From contig CP085827.1 in the NCBI GenBank assembly GCA_020809705.1, positions 4,340,001 through 4,404,000 on the forward strand: a stretch of 64,000 bases of DNA, written 5' to 3'. Positions within the stretch are counted from its first letter, which is position 1, and the number at the start of each line of letters is the position of its first letter. This stretch comes from Calonectria ilicicola (Eukaryota > Ascomycota > Sordariomycetes > Hypocreales > Nectriaceae). The notes under the pieces are model-generated. The model was not told the DNA's origin. It did no database searches and worked only from the letters and a program-made list of their open reading frames with translations. Of the stretch, positions 1 to 13,632 are shown one piece after another. Position numbers and translations under genes: made by a program.

Positions 1-3000
1 GCAGAAGAAGTCAGCCCACCTCCACCTGATTTTCTGGGTTGAGAAGGAGATGAGCCATTCCAGTTTTCATGATGATGCTCATCATGTTATGGTGAGTGAG
101 ATGATTGTCAGCCAACTCCTCATCCTTCCTTGTTGATATTTCCGTTCTGTTGGGCCACTAGAGGCGCCTCGCCTCCGAAACTCAGTACAGCGACAGCCGG
201 TTGCACGCTGGCTGATCATCGGGTAGAGCTTAGCTCCACTTGGCCCGAACATGGTGCTAATTGAGCTATGGTGAAGAAACTCACTCATCAACTCCGAGAT
301 CAGTTCCTGTGCTCGTTTTCTAGCCCAAAACTAGCTTCAAAGGCTGCATTAGAGATTATCAAAGCCACTTGCCGAGGATCAGTATGTGAAATGTCAGTTA
401 TTTGAGTATCAACGCACACTTCCGGGGCCAGTAGTAGTAGGCTAAAGCATAATGTGGATGCATGACAAGACCAAGATCCATAAATGGATGCTGGGCATGA
501 ACAGGTGACAAGGAAATTGCATGCAAACCTCAGGTTACAAATGAAGATAATTATCTAAAAATTGTCTAATACTAATATTAATAAGGTCCCAGAATCGAAG
601 CAATGCCATTGAGGTTTAAATCCAAATCATGTGTCACACTTTATTCCTCTAGGAGCGACGACAAGACAATCTACAAACGCCATATTTGATGCGTGTCAAT
701 GCTTGACAGCGGATGAAACTCGCTTTGGCGACGTGGTTGCAGGCTAGTGGCGTTGTCTGTGTAACCCCGCTGTGTCAGAACCATAACGGTCACAGGAGCT
801 GTTAGTTTAACTTGCGACAAAAGTCTCATCTCGATATCAATAGTCTACTTAACCTATATTTTTCTTTGTATCCCATAAAAAAAATCCAATGAACGTTCAG
901 GGGCGATTGCGCTAGATATGGTCGTTACCGGGATATCACCCACTAGACGAATCACGTCATACAGTATTCGACAAACCAGCTCCATTGATCATGATTTTAA
1001 GGACTGAGCCTTATGAGCATGCGGGTATACGGAATAGCTTTGGGTTCATTGCCAGTCGAATTCCGAAAACCCGAAGAAATGTTGGCTTTCAACAGCAATC
1101 ATGGGAAACTTGGCCTTTAAGCGCGCACAGGTCAGCGCGCACAATACTGAGCCTTGGGGGCGGGCTCGTTCATAACTCTACCTGCCATGATCGACCACGA
1201 TGCTACATCCAAATTCTGCTTGAAGCCGAGGCAAACCCCTAGAGAGCCAAGCCATGAAGCTATGTGAGTGTTTCCCTGTAGGGAAGGGATTGGCGATTGC
1301 ATAGTGTCCATTAATTTTCCCATAACTGCCGACATGTCGCAGAACTCTAAATCATCCGGCACGGGTTGTTGTCTACAGATTCAGACCGAAATGGAGGATG
1401 TGGTGCACGGACGAGGTGTCACCATGAGGAAATAAGGCGTTGATGGCGCTTAGTCAATGAATGGGACCTTGTCGCACAAGGCTGACTACCCAAGACACTG
1501 CTCATTAAGTCATGGCCCAAAGCGCAAAGGAAGCCATGCAAATATCTCGACAGAGGGTGTGAGCGACCTGCACGATAAGGCGTTCCCGCGGACCCACAAG
1601 ATCTAGTATCCTAGTTTAGGGCTCCAGGGATGCATCCTAGGTTGTGTCTGTCGAGTAACGTATCATCCATGGCTGCTTAGCCTGAGTTCTGCGGCCGGCT
1701 GAGGGAGAGAGTCATGAAGATACATGAGCGGGCAGGGCACGCCTTGACCAGCAGGTAGGGCGGATCCACGATTGATATCCAGCCTCATTGGAGCGGCACT
1801 GCCCGGCAGATGGGATGAGACAAAACGGCAACGACGGCGCTGATGAATGCCAGGGTCGTGCAAAAGGCCACTCACTTAGCAAGGGAGTTTGGGATCTCCC
1901 AGGCGTAGTCTTTCCATCTCGGTTGCACAGACGGGACGGCGGGTCCGATCAGGAACCCTTGAATTTGGCGTTACCAGCCCGGCGTTCTCCCATGTCAATG
2001 ATGTAGTATGCGATACGCGGAGTATTATTTTGGCGGCGCGGGTTTGCAAAAGCCCACCCGCTGGAGACCGATGAAATTGAAGGATCTGTGGTCTTTGGTG
2101 GTTGTCTTGAAAACGGGTCGGAGATGACGGCTCTGACAGACACCGACAGACAAAGAAACATGATGATTCGAAACTCAGCTGTTGAGCAACTGGAAGGTCA
2201 AACCCAAGCCGGCGGGTTTTTACTTTTTTTGGGTTTGAGCAGCTGGGGAGAGCCCTTGACACCTCAGCCCAGCAGGATTCTTGCTGCAACGGTCGTTGGC
2301 GAGCAAGATTGTACATTTGGAGAGCCCCTTGCTCTCTAGAAAAAACCCCAACCCAACACGCGCACAAGGACAGGGGGGGAAAACGGGGAGCTTTGAAGAC
2401 CAGAGACGAACAAATCAAGGCGGGCAGTGACCCTTGACCGGTCTAATGTTGCCTGTCGCGTGGGGCGTGGATGCGCGGGTTCTTTGGCGTTGGGCTGAAC
2501 CCGATGGGGATTTGACGTCGACGGGCTTCCCGAGTGATCCCAGAGACAGGAAATGCAAGGGCAGACGAGTGCCCCGGCTCGAGCTCATGGGCGAGAAGAG
2601 GCAAGAAAGCTGTGAGAGGGGCGGCCAGACAGGGAACGGGCCAGACAGGGCATCAGACCAGGAACCAGCTGCGGGGCGGTTTCCAGAAGTCTCAGCAGCC
2701 AACACCCCGCCTGGGAGGTTTTCCATGTCGCTCGACCCCTTGACCTGGGGCAGCCGAGGGCCAGAGAGACAGCTGTCTCAGCGGCATCTCCATATCTGCT
2801 TGATTGCATTGTCTGTCCGTGTGTCATGGTTCGACAAGACACCAGAAGAAACATGCCATGGCACGCTCAAGCCAATAGCACGCCTCCTTTCCCCTGCCAA
2901 CGCAACGGCCATGGCTAGCGCCAAAGTTTATTCGTATGCTGAGGTGGTCCGTCCTGGGCTCTGACACAGCGAGCGCGCGCCCATCATGGGGGCGATCCAG

Positions 3001-6000
3001 ATTAGCCCCAGGACATCTGGGTGGGCAGCGCCTAGAATCACTCATTTCGGCAGATGAGGCTCCTCTGCCTGGGTTGTTGAGCGTGCTAGAGTTTCAAGTG
3101 GACGTCGTCAATCAGCGTGTCATTGGCAGAAGGAATCACGCTAGAAGCCTTGGAGATGGGGCGCTGTTACATGATGGCCAAAGCACACGTTGTTCCCTAG
3201 GCAAAGAAAGCACTCCCTCCCGTCCTTTCTTCTTCCGCGTTCGCAAGGCCGCACCAAAGCAAAAAAATTAAGTGGATAACCTGGCCGACGACTTCGGACC
3301 TAACCGCTGTCAATGCTGCATTACTTACTAGTACTTTGTAGGCAAATCATTCGCCGCCAACTCTTGAGCTCAGACCGTGTGTGTCTGTCTTTTGCACCAC
3401 AGATACAGATTGCTCCATCCCACAATCGTCTTGTTGGTTTGGGGGATCCCGCGGCGTCCGAGGCACGGGCATCATTATGCTTTGATGGAGGAGGTGTGAA
3501 ACGGGTGATACCGTTGGTTGTTGACCCTTCATCCCGCATTTGGTCACTAATTGACAATGCAAAATACTCCAGTTTCAATGCTTGGCTCAGCGAGTGGGAT
3601 GCCTCGGTGTCATGATACATTAAGCTCTCGCAGTCAATAACTGGGTGAGCCCCTGCAACAAGTCCCCTGTCCCTCCCCTGGTCATTCGAACATTCCACGG
3701 GGCCTCGGCCTTGTTAGTAGTCCAGGAACGTCTGTCTTCGATTTTTGGGCTCCTCTCTCCGGCTACCCGGGAGCCTTACATGGGCCCGACTTTGAAAAAC
3801 AAAAGATCCGCTCACCCTGGACTTTCTGCTTTGGGAATTCTTGTGTGGGCACAGCCTTGAGGGTACCAGCCAAAGTTGGATAAGGGGAAGGTTGAGGGTA
3901 GGGGTCACCAAGCTGGCGGGCGAGGACATGGCTCCCCGGTGCCCTGAAAGGGGGGGTTGACAACATGTCGCCATCCGTCCTTGACGCTATCATGACTTGA
4001 CGGGAATTGCTGCTGCACGTGGTTCAGAGGTCTAGCATGTTATGACCGATTCCAGGGCCCCTCTGGCTGAATTTGCTTTCTTAGCCTCTCGATTCCAGGC
4101 CCGGTTTTTTTTCTCGTCCAAGAGACATACATGACCGGCTTACACCCACACTTTGGACTACGCGTTGCCATTTCCCACTCGAAGTTTGTTTCCGTGTTCA
4201 GGACTTGGCCCCGACGGTCATATTGAACACATCCCGGGGAACCACGGGGCTCCTCATGTCAGGGCCATCTGAGCGGAGCGGTGCGGGACGGTCATGATGA
4301 TTCCACAGTAACCAGGTCCCTCAAGGTAACATGACGGTTTCCCGCCGCACACGGGTGACCGAACACGGGGACCGTCGCACCCAAGTCTATTTTTACCCAC
4401 TTCCTCGCACTCGAATATCATTCGCCGCCCTAGGTCAAAGATAGGGGACGTGGTGGCCACATGCATGCATCTCGATCCACCCCGGAGCTCGACGAGCCCA
4501 CAAGGCTAGGTCACAACACAGCTCATTGCTGAATACAGTAATTAAAAATCTGGGCCTGCAAATCTCACAGGAACAGTGCCGAAATTTGTAGAAACCTTCC
4601 GTGATAATTCCAGGTTGCAGAGGTTGAACACCCAAGCAACCCGGTCGGTGACCCTGCTCACGATGCCACCTCCGGCGGCCGCTCTCATGGTGTGGGGAGG
4701 GGAGGGGAGGAGGGTGGAAAGAAGTCCAAGTCTGGAGATGTCTACGGCCTTTTCGGGATTGCCACTTCTCCTTCGGGTCTTGGATAGGACACTTTTGAAA
4801 CAGATGGGCGCATGTTAGCCAACCGATGCCCTTCTCATGGCAACTGGGAGTGGGGAAGCCAAGCTGCCGTGTGTTGCTATTTTGAGCGGTCAATTGCATT
4901 GCAGGAAAAGCAAAGCAACCCCCAAGATACTCCCCAACCCCAACCCCCACGAACGGGAAACGTTGCAAGACAATCCGGTTATGCCGAGGGTACAATTGAT
5001 TCGCAAGCGGTGAAGCACGCTTGAACGACGAATTCGACTGCTACTCCGAGACTCCGCAGTCTTCGTAGCAGCATGATGCCGGGACTCCGCTGCTAGATCG
5101 GCCGGCTGCTAGTGATCACCACGTTTTAGTCACCTAAGAGGAAAGCCACGGGGATCAGGGAACGAGCAAAAACAAAGCCAACCAACTAATTAATGAGAAC
5201 GACCAAATAAAAAAAATTGTGGGAATCAATGAAACATGCAGATAAAAGTGACCGGATCAGACTAAGCCGTGCCAAGGAAAGCGGACCGGCGCTTGTGGGC
5301 GTGAAAGGGGACGAGAGGGGGACGAGAGGGAGCCGCCGCTTCTGCAAGGGCTCAGTGAATACGAGGTTTTAGGCGTGGTTTGAAATTTTGGCGTAGGGGA
5401 GGCGCCACGGCGGCTAGGGGACTTCAGCAGCTATTTCGAGACGGTGGAAGAGTAAACTGGTTGTCTTGGATTGGCCCTGTCTGGCGAAAAGGGCACCAAT
5501 ATCATGACATGTGGGCGTAACGTGGTGTGGTTTGATACGCAGGTTGAGGCCAGTGGCGGCCCGGCCGGGCGAGGCCAACCAGGTAAAAGTGCCGGCTGGG
5601 GTTGGTCGGCCGGTGACTTTTTGAGCCGCTGGTGCAATCAATGGCAGCAGCTCAGGGGTCTATTTTTGATCCCCTCGGGTGTCGGCATTGCTCTCCCCGA
5701 ACCACGACGAGACTTGGGCTTTCTCGCCTTGTGCCGCTTTTGGTTGCCGCAGAATGGTGACGTGGGTTGCCTTGTCATGGAACACAACCACCAACATGGG
5801 AGTAGGGTTTTAAGGGGAAGGGGGGGAAGGGAGGGAAGAGGGGTGAAAGAAAAAGTACTCTCTGAATGCGAATTCCGATTTGACCTTTTGTTTCTCTATG
5901 AAACGTTACTCCCCCTTTTTTTTCCCCTCCCCTATGTCCTGTTTCCCGTTCCGCGTCATCATGTAGGTAGATTCGCAAGCAGACGAGTATGCTGTACCGC

Positions 6001-7104
6001 TTTTGGTGGTGTCGTTTACTACCCTACACTGCATGGTTGCCCAACAGCCACGTACCCAATCCAAGCCAATGGAGGGGGGAAACGGATGGAAAGATTTTTT
6101 GTTGCTTGGGAAATGCACTACCTAAGAAAAATATGTCGATTGCTTTTTTTTTCCTAGTACACAGTATGTTTGTTTGTTTGTGTGTTGTGAACTTTTGAGT
6201 CTGACCTGTTGGGATCACCACACAACTGGAATCTACAATGTTATGAATATTCACCTTCAACAAGTCTATATAACAAAGAATGGTACATCGATTGCAAAGC
6301 AATAGATGCTTAGGAAATTGGAAAAAGAATCACCCATTTGATATATACTACATGTCTCTCACCTGTCTGTCCATCTCTATTCCGCTCCTTTTTCTTTTCA
6401 TTTCTTCCGCACACATTTCTTCAACAATATTGGGGTTTGCATCGCTTTAACACCTGCTCACAAGGATCAAAGAGAAAAAACTTGTACACGATAATGATCA
6501 GAACTTGCCCTCAATATATGGGGATTTGCTTACATCCGAATATGTGGATGTACCTGCTTGTGTGTTGACTCGCCTATTCACTCCGCTCCTCCACCGGCCC
6601 ATTCCATTAGTTATCACCATCAGTCACGGACAGTTCTTCTGCACAACGACAAAGGTATTGACCCCCAACACCATTCATTCAGCTCACTGACTACCCTAAT
6701 CTATCTAAGTTAATTCCCATATCATGCCCATTCGTTCATCTCGCCTCCGAATTTTCTATCTACTTGCCCACATCACATCATGATCCCAGCACATGACAAT
6801 CAAGGTATACTTTTCCTCCCTTCCTTTGTGGGCCATCATGAAATCATCACTCCCCAACCATCGTCACTGTCGAAAACGATCATAAAATGTCGCACAAGCT
6901 GCCCGGATCAACAGATGCAGCTTGCTTGGTGTTCCCCCTGAAACCCATCATGCAGCCACCTGACCCTCAATCCTGATCCATGCGACCTGTGCCGGAAAAC
7001 AAAAAATCAATGCTATCTATGGCTATGTAATTATTGGTGTTCCTCCTGCCTTTGCCGTCAAAATACCAATGCCCATTGTGGCCGGGCCCCATCAACTGCT
7101 AGTG
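1..7104. other. Long stretch without a recognised gene
   Basis: No open frame here shows fungal codon bias together with a recognisable domain and plausible splice sites. The longest frames (228 aa on + at 5471-6157, 186 aa on - at 4435-4995) have random-looking composition. Visible structure is limited to an AT-rich pocket near 540-660, a GGGGA-rich purine tract near 4698-4722, an A-run near 5208-5217, and a G/A-rich tract near 5810-5850. The last few hundred bases next to 7105 are the likely 3' UTR of the transportin gene. Confidence 0.6.
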
Positions 7105-10049
7105 CTATAGAGTGTAATGGGTCTCCAGGGCTTGTCGATCCTTCGGTTGTAGTTGTCCCAGGAAATCGGCAAACTGAGGGATCATTTGCTTATACGAAGA
7201 CAACACCTGAGACTGATTAGTATTATTCGCGTCATTGGATTGGCAAGCTACCCACATTCTGGAAAATATCGTGTAGCTCCTGCTTGATCGGGCTGCTGAG
7301 GTTGATTTCGCGGTATCGTGCAATGGCAACAAAGTACTGAAGTAGGACTTTTTCCATTGCTTGAGGGTTGCGACCCACAATCATGGAGAATCCCTTAAAT
7401 GCGGTAGCCTTTTCTTCAGTGGGCTCAACCTCGTCCATGATACCGAGCCACTCCTCAGCAAAGTTGCCGAGGTGAGGGGCCAGCAGCTCCGAGTTGTCTA
7501 GACCAAGACGGCCCAGAGCCATGGCAGCATTCTCGTTAAGTGCTTTCGGTACACGGGGGTTTGTCATAATCTCGACGAAGCGCTGTAGGAGTTCTGGAAT
7601 CCAAGGCGCCATGCCGCTCTTATGCTGCATGGAAATTTCGCCAGCCGACCAGCAGGCGTTGTTGACCACGCCGAAGCCGCTGTCGATCTCCTCGTCCAGA
7701 ATATTGTCCAAGTCAAGCTGCTTTAGGAGGATAGGTAGGAGAGTTCCAAGATATTGTTGCAGCAGAGGGTACACGTATTTGGCGCAGTCGCCCAGCAGGG
7801 CATATGCTGACTGTCGGACCTCGTCGGCGGGGTCTTCCATGCAGAAGCTGAGGAGCTCAAAGAAGGACTGCTGTGAGTTCTTTACCAGCGCTGCAGCCTT
7901 GGTATTGTCTAGGGCCTGTACGATGGCACTGAGAAGATCAAGGCTTGTTACGAGGAAGTCCTTGTCTGGGGAGTCGAGGGCGGGGTTGCTGGCAGCAGCC
8001 AAAGTTTGCTCGAGGTTTACGTGGATAATGTTGACACATCGCAAAAAGATGGCCTCGGCGTAAGGAGCAAAGGCATCGTTCATAGCCATGGCCACGTATG
8101 ACAGACATTCGAGCAGGGGGAAAAGCTCGCGGGACTGGTCAGACACCTTGTTGTATCGATTAATTAGAGCTGGCATCAATTGGCCAGCCAGCTCAGGACG
8201 CGCCAAGACAGGGCCAATGTGCTCAGCGAGAGTCTGAATACAATCGTACAGAATATAAATGTTGCGGTCCTTGTACTTGTCAAAGCAATGGACATATTGC
8301 GAAATAATGGGGCCGCAGTATGGCTCCAGAATCTTGCCAGCCTTGTCCTCAAGGTTAGCAAATGCCGAGGCAGCTGCTTCCTGAACCTTCTTGTTCTTGT
8401 CCAGCATCTTGCGAAGGATTCCATCCATCAGAGGGACAAAGTACTGCTCCTTTTGTTGATCCTGAAGATTAGCGGCCCAAGAAGAGTAGCGGCCAAGGGT
8501 CCAGCAGGTAATCTGGCGAATAACAGGCTCTTGGTCCTCCAGAAGAGAGATCAGGTAAGGCACTAGCTCGGGAAGATGGGGCTTCACAACGTGCATACAG
8601 CCCTCCGCGACGGCACCAAGGGCGAGCACGGAAGCTTCTCGGTGTGGCCACTCGGCATGCTTGAGGTTTTGAGAGAGGTAGGGAAAGATGGCTTCGAAAA
8701 CAGGGTCTTGGAAGTCGCGGGCAAAGACGTCAAGGGCAGCGGCGGAGCATTTGCGAATGGTCCATCGCTCATCGGGGTTGGCGTCGTCGCCGTCGTCGTA
8801 CTCATCAACCTCTCCATCCTCAAGATCCTCGTCCATGTTGGCTAGTCGCTCGTAGGCATTGCCATTCTGGTTGGGGTCTGCGGACGCAGAGTTGTCGGCG
8901 TTGGTGGCTGTTCGTGCCTGGGGCTTCTTGGCAAAGGCAGGTCGGATATCTTCTTCGCGATCTTCCTCTTCTTCGTCGTCCGATTGGCCACCAAGGAGGG
9001 CAATCTCTTCACCACTGTAAACCATGCACTCGAGCAGGACGGGGATGATCTTGTTCAGGTAAGGCTTCAGACTGGTCCAGAGGTTCTCATGCTCTCCAAC
9101 AGCTAGCCAGAACTCAGCAGCTTCGCATGCCAATTCTTCGTCGTCGGCCTTTTGCTGACTGATAATGTAGTCAACGAGGCCGCCGGTGTGGGGGAGGAGC
9201 TTATCGGGTCGGGTCTCAACGAGCTGGACAAAAGCACGGCAGACCTGGCGGCGCACATCGGTGTTCTCGTCTCCAGCGAGGACGAAGAGGTGCTGTAGGA
9301 GGTCATCGATCGAGTTCAACATGGCCTGCGACTCTCGGGGTGTGAAGACGTTGATGGCAGTCAGAGCGCCAGCTCGAACCTTGGGTAGGGGATTCTTGGT
9401 GGCGGCAATGAGCTGGGGGAGGACGTAGTTGAGGGGTCGCTGGCCATTGACCTCCTTCATCAGCATGCGAAAGTTGTCTTCGCAAATCTTGGCAATGGCC
9501 GACATGGCACCCTCTTGGGCTTCGGGGGTGACCTGGCCATTGGCGTTTGAAATCAGATCGAGAAGCTGAGGGAGGAGTTCGGGCCAGCCGAGCAAACCGC
9601 CGCGCCTGATGATCTCGGTCGCAATGTTACCAGCAAAGTTGCGAATCTGGGAGTTCTTGTCCTGCAAGCACATAGGGACAGCCATCTTGACCAACTGGAG
9701 GCTGGTATCAGGAATGGATTTCCAGTCTGAGCGAACATTGTTCTTCAGCATGATACCGGCGGCGGAACGGACGAGGTGGTAGTCTTGCTCGGAGAATTGG
9801 AGGCCATCGGGAGCTTGGATGCTAGAGAAGAGGAATGCGAGATAGTTGTTGATATCAGGCGAGTTCTTTGCTTGCTGGAGCATCTGGATGGAGGGGCAGC
9901 TCGGTCAGTGGGCGCAAGCAAATTGGGAGAGAGGAGGGGCAACTCACGAGGTCAGCCTGTTTTTGTGCATTCTTGTCGAAGCCACTGAGCGAGTCCTTGA
10001 GGCAAGCAGCGAGCTGCCGCATGGACTCCGGGGCTGGTTGCCAGGCCAT
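7105..10049 (-). CDS. kap104: Transportin (importin beta-2), Kap104 type
   Basis: Nuclear import receptor built of HEAT repeats. It carries PY-NLS cargo such as mRNA-binding proteins through the nuclear pore and releases it on Ran-GTP. Three exons: 9948-10049, 7256-9883 and 7105-7206, giving 943 aa, the normal family length. Intron 1 (64 nt, GTGAGT) is phase 0 between Leu34 and Met35. Intron 2 (49 nt, GTGGGT with a TACTAATC branch site) leaves a 33-residue last exon ending in LETHYTL. Residues about 335-405 form the long acidic loop (SDDEEEEDREED, then DEDLEDGEVDEYDDGDD) that is diagnostic of transportin and helps release cargo. It is followed by DERWTIRKCSAAALDVFA and ITCWTLGRYSSWA, close to the metazoan protein. 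Start: ATG giving MAWQP, matching the family MEWKP start. Karyopherin beta-1 is excluded by the loop. Confidence 0.96.
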
Positions 10050-13000
10050 GATGGGCAGGCAACTTTGAAACGGAGATGCAGAGTCGAGAGAGGCGCAAAA
10101 TTGAGGATGCGCAGAGGTCGGGAGGAGTGAGAGGGACGGGAGAGGGGGAAGACGGAGGCTTCTTATGTCATGGGCGAAGCTCCGCAGCTTCTAGGATCGA
10201 GGGAGAGAAGTATTGCAGAGGTGGAATGGCGGCGGCCGGGAGGCTCTGCTCAATACTTGGCGGGGACTCGATGCGCGGAGAGGGCGAGAGAAAGGGCGAA
10301 CAGAGCGGTGGGATGTGGTTTGGACTGCTGGCAGCGTAGTGGGCGGGAAGCGAAGGTGCCCCTCAGCAGCAGGGGTCCGGGAGTGGGTAAGAAGAGCAAG
10401 AGTTGGACCGTCGTGGGGCCACCACAAGCAGCCAGCCGGACCAGGGCTATTAATTCTTATTTTTTTTTTGTTCTCTCGACTCGCTTTGCAAGTGAAGTTG
10501 GACAAGGAACGGGACTGCGCGATGCAGGCAGGCGAGGAAGCTGGCAGACGTGCCTTGCCGAAGGAAGGGTGGGCGCTGAAACCAGGCCGGGTCGAGTCAG
10601 GTCAGGCTGGCCGTAATTGTGGTTGCGCAGGCTTGATCAGAAAAGGGCACCCACACGGGCAAACCACACGGATGAATCGAAGGGATCAGGAGGCCAGGTC
10701 CCAAGTCCCAGGCGCAGCGCAGGTGGGCGGATGAATGAAGGGTCAACGAGGGACGGCGGATGGGAGAGGCGGCGGGGTGGTGGCCAGTACCCATACCCGT
10801 ACCACAAGGGAAAAAAAAGAGACCACACACACGCCAGCGCCCATAGCACCACCACCACGCCTGACACTTGCGCCTACCTTTATTGAGCCAGGTAGCTGGC
10901 TACTTTGCGTCCCTTGCGAGGTACTTGCCGGCATGTACGGCGGTTGTACAACCTCCCGTCGGCCTATGCGCACTGCCGGCAGAGAGTACATGGCACAGCA
11001 CAACACAGCGCACCGCACAGCACTTTACCGCACTGCACATGCCCCCCCCAACCATCGCCGCCCTCTGCATTCTGCCCTTCTCGATACCGCGTGTAACACC
11101 TAGCGCTTAGTACCTGCCACCCCCAACTTGGCACCTGGAAACTAGCGCCTCCAGGGACACACATGCCCATCCTCCGCTACCAAAGGCACCCTAGTAAAAA
11201 GCCATGGTCATGATCACCACCAGAAAAAAAAAGACATGGCCACTCAACACCCGCCACTGGACAAAGAGCCACACTGGGGTCGTAGGCGCTGTCCATACAG
11301 ATTGCCAACCATGCCATCAGTGCGTCAGCTTTTCGTCTTCTTGGGTCCGCCTCTTCTCCTATTCCCATCCCTCCACTTTGTTTGGTACAAACCCTGATTA
11401 AAATTCATCTGGGTACCTATGCACAAAAAAATAAAAAACAAACCAGGTACCTCACAAGCCCTTATGGGGAAGAATGAAAACTCTTAAGCGGGGTTGCGAT
11501 AACGATGCCCCATGCCCCCAGCACTTACCCATCTCCGATACCCTTTTCGGAGGCCATCCTGTGAACAAGCAGAAAAAAAAAGGCATTTGTGGATCCGAAT
11601 GGGCGCGGGGGAACCTTGCGTGCGTGTGGGATGAATTTCCATCTGATGGAATCTATGTTTAGAGCAATCACTCATTGACACTTGTGTTTTGAGAGATCTG
11701 CTCTCCTGGATTTGTCCCCTTCTTTTTCTGCGGCATCTTGCGCTAGTGAGGTGCTAGCAGTAGAAGAAGAAAAAACAAGAGAAAAATTCAACGGCTTTCC
11801 CCTCACCCTGGTCATCCACTCCCGCCGGTGACAGAAATACATGGCACACATCAGGCAAATTTCTTTGCCAACTTGACTGTAAGAAAAAAATATAATAAAA
11901 GAAGTAATTATTATAAATAGATAATATCAAATCACTGTCATAATACTTGGCGTCAGGTATATTTAACCCTCTTCATTTATTTAATTTATTATTAAACTTC
12001 CTGATTGAATTCTGCCATGGTGTGCCATGTTTTTTGTCATCCGGGTGCCACTCTCAAGTTTCAGACTCCAATCCGTCTCATTCCCAAACGCACCCAATCG
12101 CCTTGCCGCGCACTCTTGTTTCAGCTGGTTTCTGCTATGGCGGTTGCCCAGCGGTAGATGTCTTTAACACCCCGGGACTTGATTCTTGTTGAGGTTACCA
12201 CCTGCTTGCTCCCAGGACTCACATGCAGCCCGCCATTAAATTTCGCCGTCCCTTTCCGTTGCCGTCGGACTTCACGGGAGCTGAATGAGCTAGCAAACAA
12301 CATACCCGGCTCGGCTTCGCTTCGTCTCTTTGGTTTAACTCAGACCCTGCTGCTGCTGCTGCCCGATGGCCGCTCTTCCCCGTCCGTCCCGTCTCACTGC
12401 AGCTTGGTCCAAGTCTCACAAGTGTAACACAGCACTTCGGCACAGGCCTGTTTCGCCAGACTACTCAGGCTAGGTGGGAAACCGCGAGCAGCAACCCGGG
12501 GCTAGAAAACAAGCCTCCTATCACAGTAGATTGGCCCTCGGCCATCCCGGCCACCCGACATGTTTGCTCTCGGCTTGGTGCCTAAACGAGCACCTCCAAA
12601 TTTGGCCCAGTTGCCACTTGGTGTTTGTTGTCCTCGTACGGACGGGAGTTGCCTCCGTAGTTGTTTTTACTTATGCTGTTTCCCGTATAATTAGAACTTG
12701 ATAGAATCTGATGGCATTGTTGCCACCTCATAGATTACCCTGTCGACCGGCTAACCACTTGAAATGTCATCTATTTTTGGTGTACCAGCCCCCCCAACGG
12801 GCCACAGCAGACGCTTGGCCTGCCAATGCTGCTGTCCTCGGGCTCTCTGCCGCCAGAGGGAAACTTTGCTAATCCTGCCGCAGTGAGGCGGACGGCTTTT
12901 GTCCTGCGCAACCCACGACCCGACGGGAGCGACAAACATTGGATTAGCAACCCGTATACGGTGTCACGATAATTCCCTGGCACCACGAGTCGCCATGTCG

Positions 13001-13160
13001 TAATCGCATGCCGTAATCCCATGTCATGTTGACAGCTCTCGCCTCTCAGTTTGCCGATCTGTTTGTGTCTTGAGAGCAGTCCTTGGTGGCGATTCGGAAA
13101 CCTGGGACAAGTGGGCAATGTTGAAGAAAGGGCCAGAAAAATATGCACGGGCCTGTTTGT
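10050..13160. other. Intergenic: transportin promoter and pba4 downstream region
   Basis: About 3.1 kb between the transportin start and the 3' end of the next gene, both on the minus strand. The first 400 bases next to 10050 are purine-rich and probably hold the transportin promoter and 5' UTR. A T-run lies at about 10459-10469, an AT-rich block at 11880-12000, and a short CTG run at about 12348-12360. No coding frame is supported. Confidence 0.5.
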
Positions 13161-13632
13161 TTAAGCTCCCTCGATACCAGCCTGTTTGAGCCTCCCCAGG
13201 ACCACCTCGACAATAGACTTGAAAGCCTCCATTTCTTCCTCCACCGTGCCACCCATGCCAGCGTTGGCAAAGCTCATCGAGTTGGTCACATACACCGGGA
13301 GTTTGGTCCTACGAGCTAGAAGCTTAGCCATGCGTGTGGTGAACTCAAGCGTAGATTCTGAAGAGTAGAGGGTGGTGGAGAGCGGCTGCCCCGGATCGAG
13401 CCGCTGTATTGCCAGTTAGTTCCGAAGGTGTCACATGGGGCGGTGATGGAGGGCCTACGTTGGGCAGGGCATAGACGAATGACCCTATGGATGTGGGGGC
13501 AGCAAGCTCATCTTGTGTCGCTGTAGCAAGGAACAGCATCACTGCCTTGGCCTTTGTGGACAGGCGCAAGTAGATGCGCGTGTCAAGTGACCGGGGGAGA
13601 GGAATGGATAACTGGACAGTTTCGGAGGCCAT
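13161..13632 (-). CDS. pba4: 20S proteasome assembly chaperone 4 (Pba4/Poc4, PSMG4-like)
   Basis: Small chaperone that in yeast and mammals works as a Pba3-Pba4 (PAC3-PAC4) heterodimer to help build the alpha ring of the 20S proteasome. Two exons: 13459-13632 (58 codons, ending ALPN) and 13161-13403 (80 codons plus TAA), separated by a 55-nt phase-0 intron (GTAGGC donor, ACAG acceptor). The product is 138 aa, normal for the family. Family-like features: an N-terminal strand with SIPLPRSLDTRIYLRLSTKAKAVMLFL, then FTTRMAKLLARRTKLPVYVTNSM, and a C-terminal amphipathic helix EEEMEAFKSIVEVVLGRLK. The assignment rests on the strand order and the PVYVTNSM element, as this family diverges fast. Start: the only ATG in frame before the conserved strand. 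An 11-bp tandem repeat lies just upstream. Confidence 0.8.

Noticed and set aside
5471..6157. 228-aa plus-strand open frame
   Set aside because: Composition follows the G- and T-rich tracts; no conserved motif, no splice context and no codon bias.
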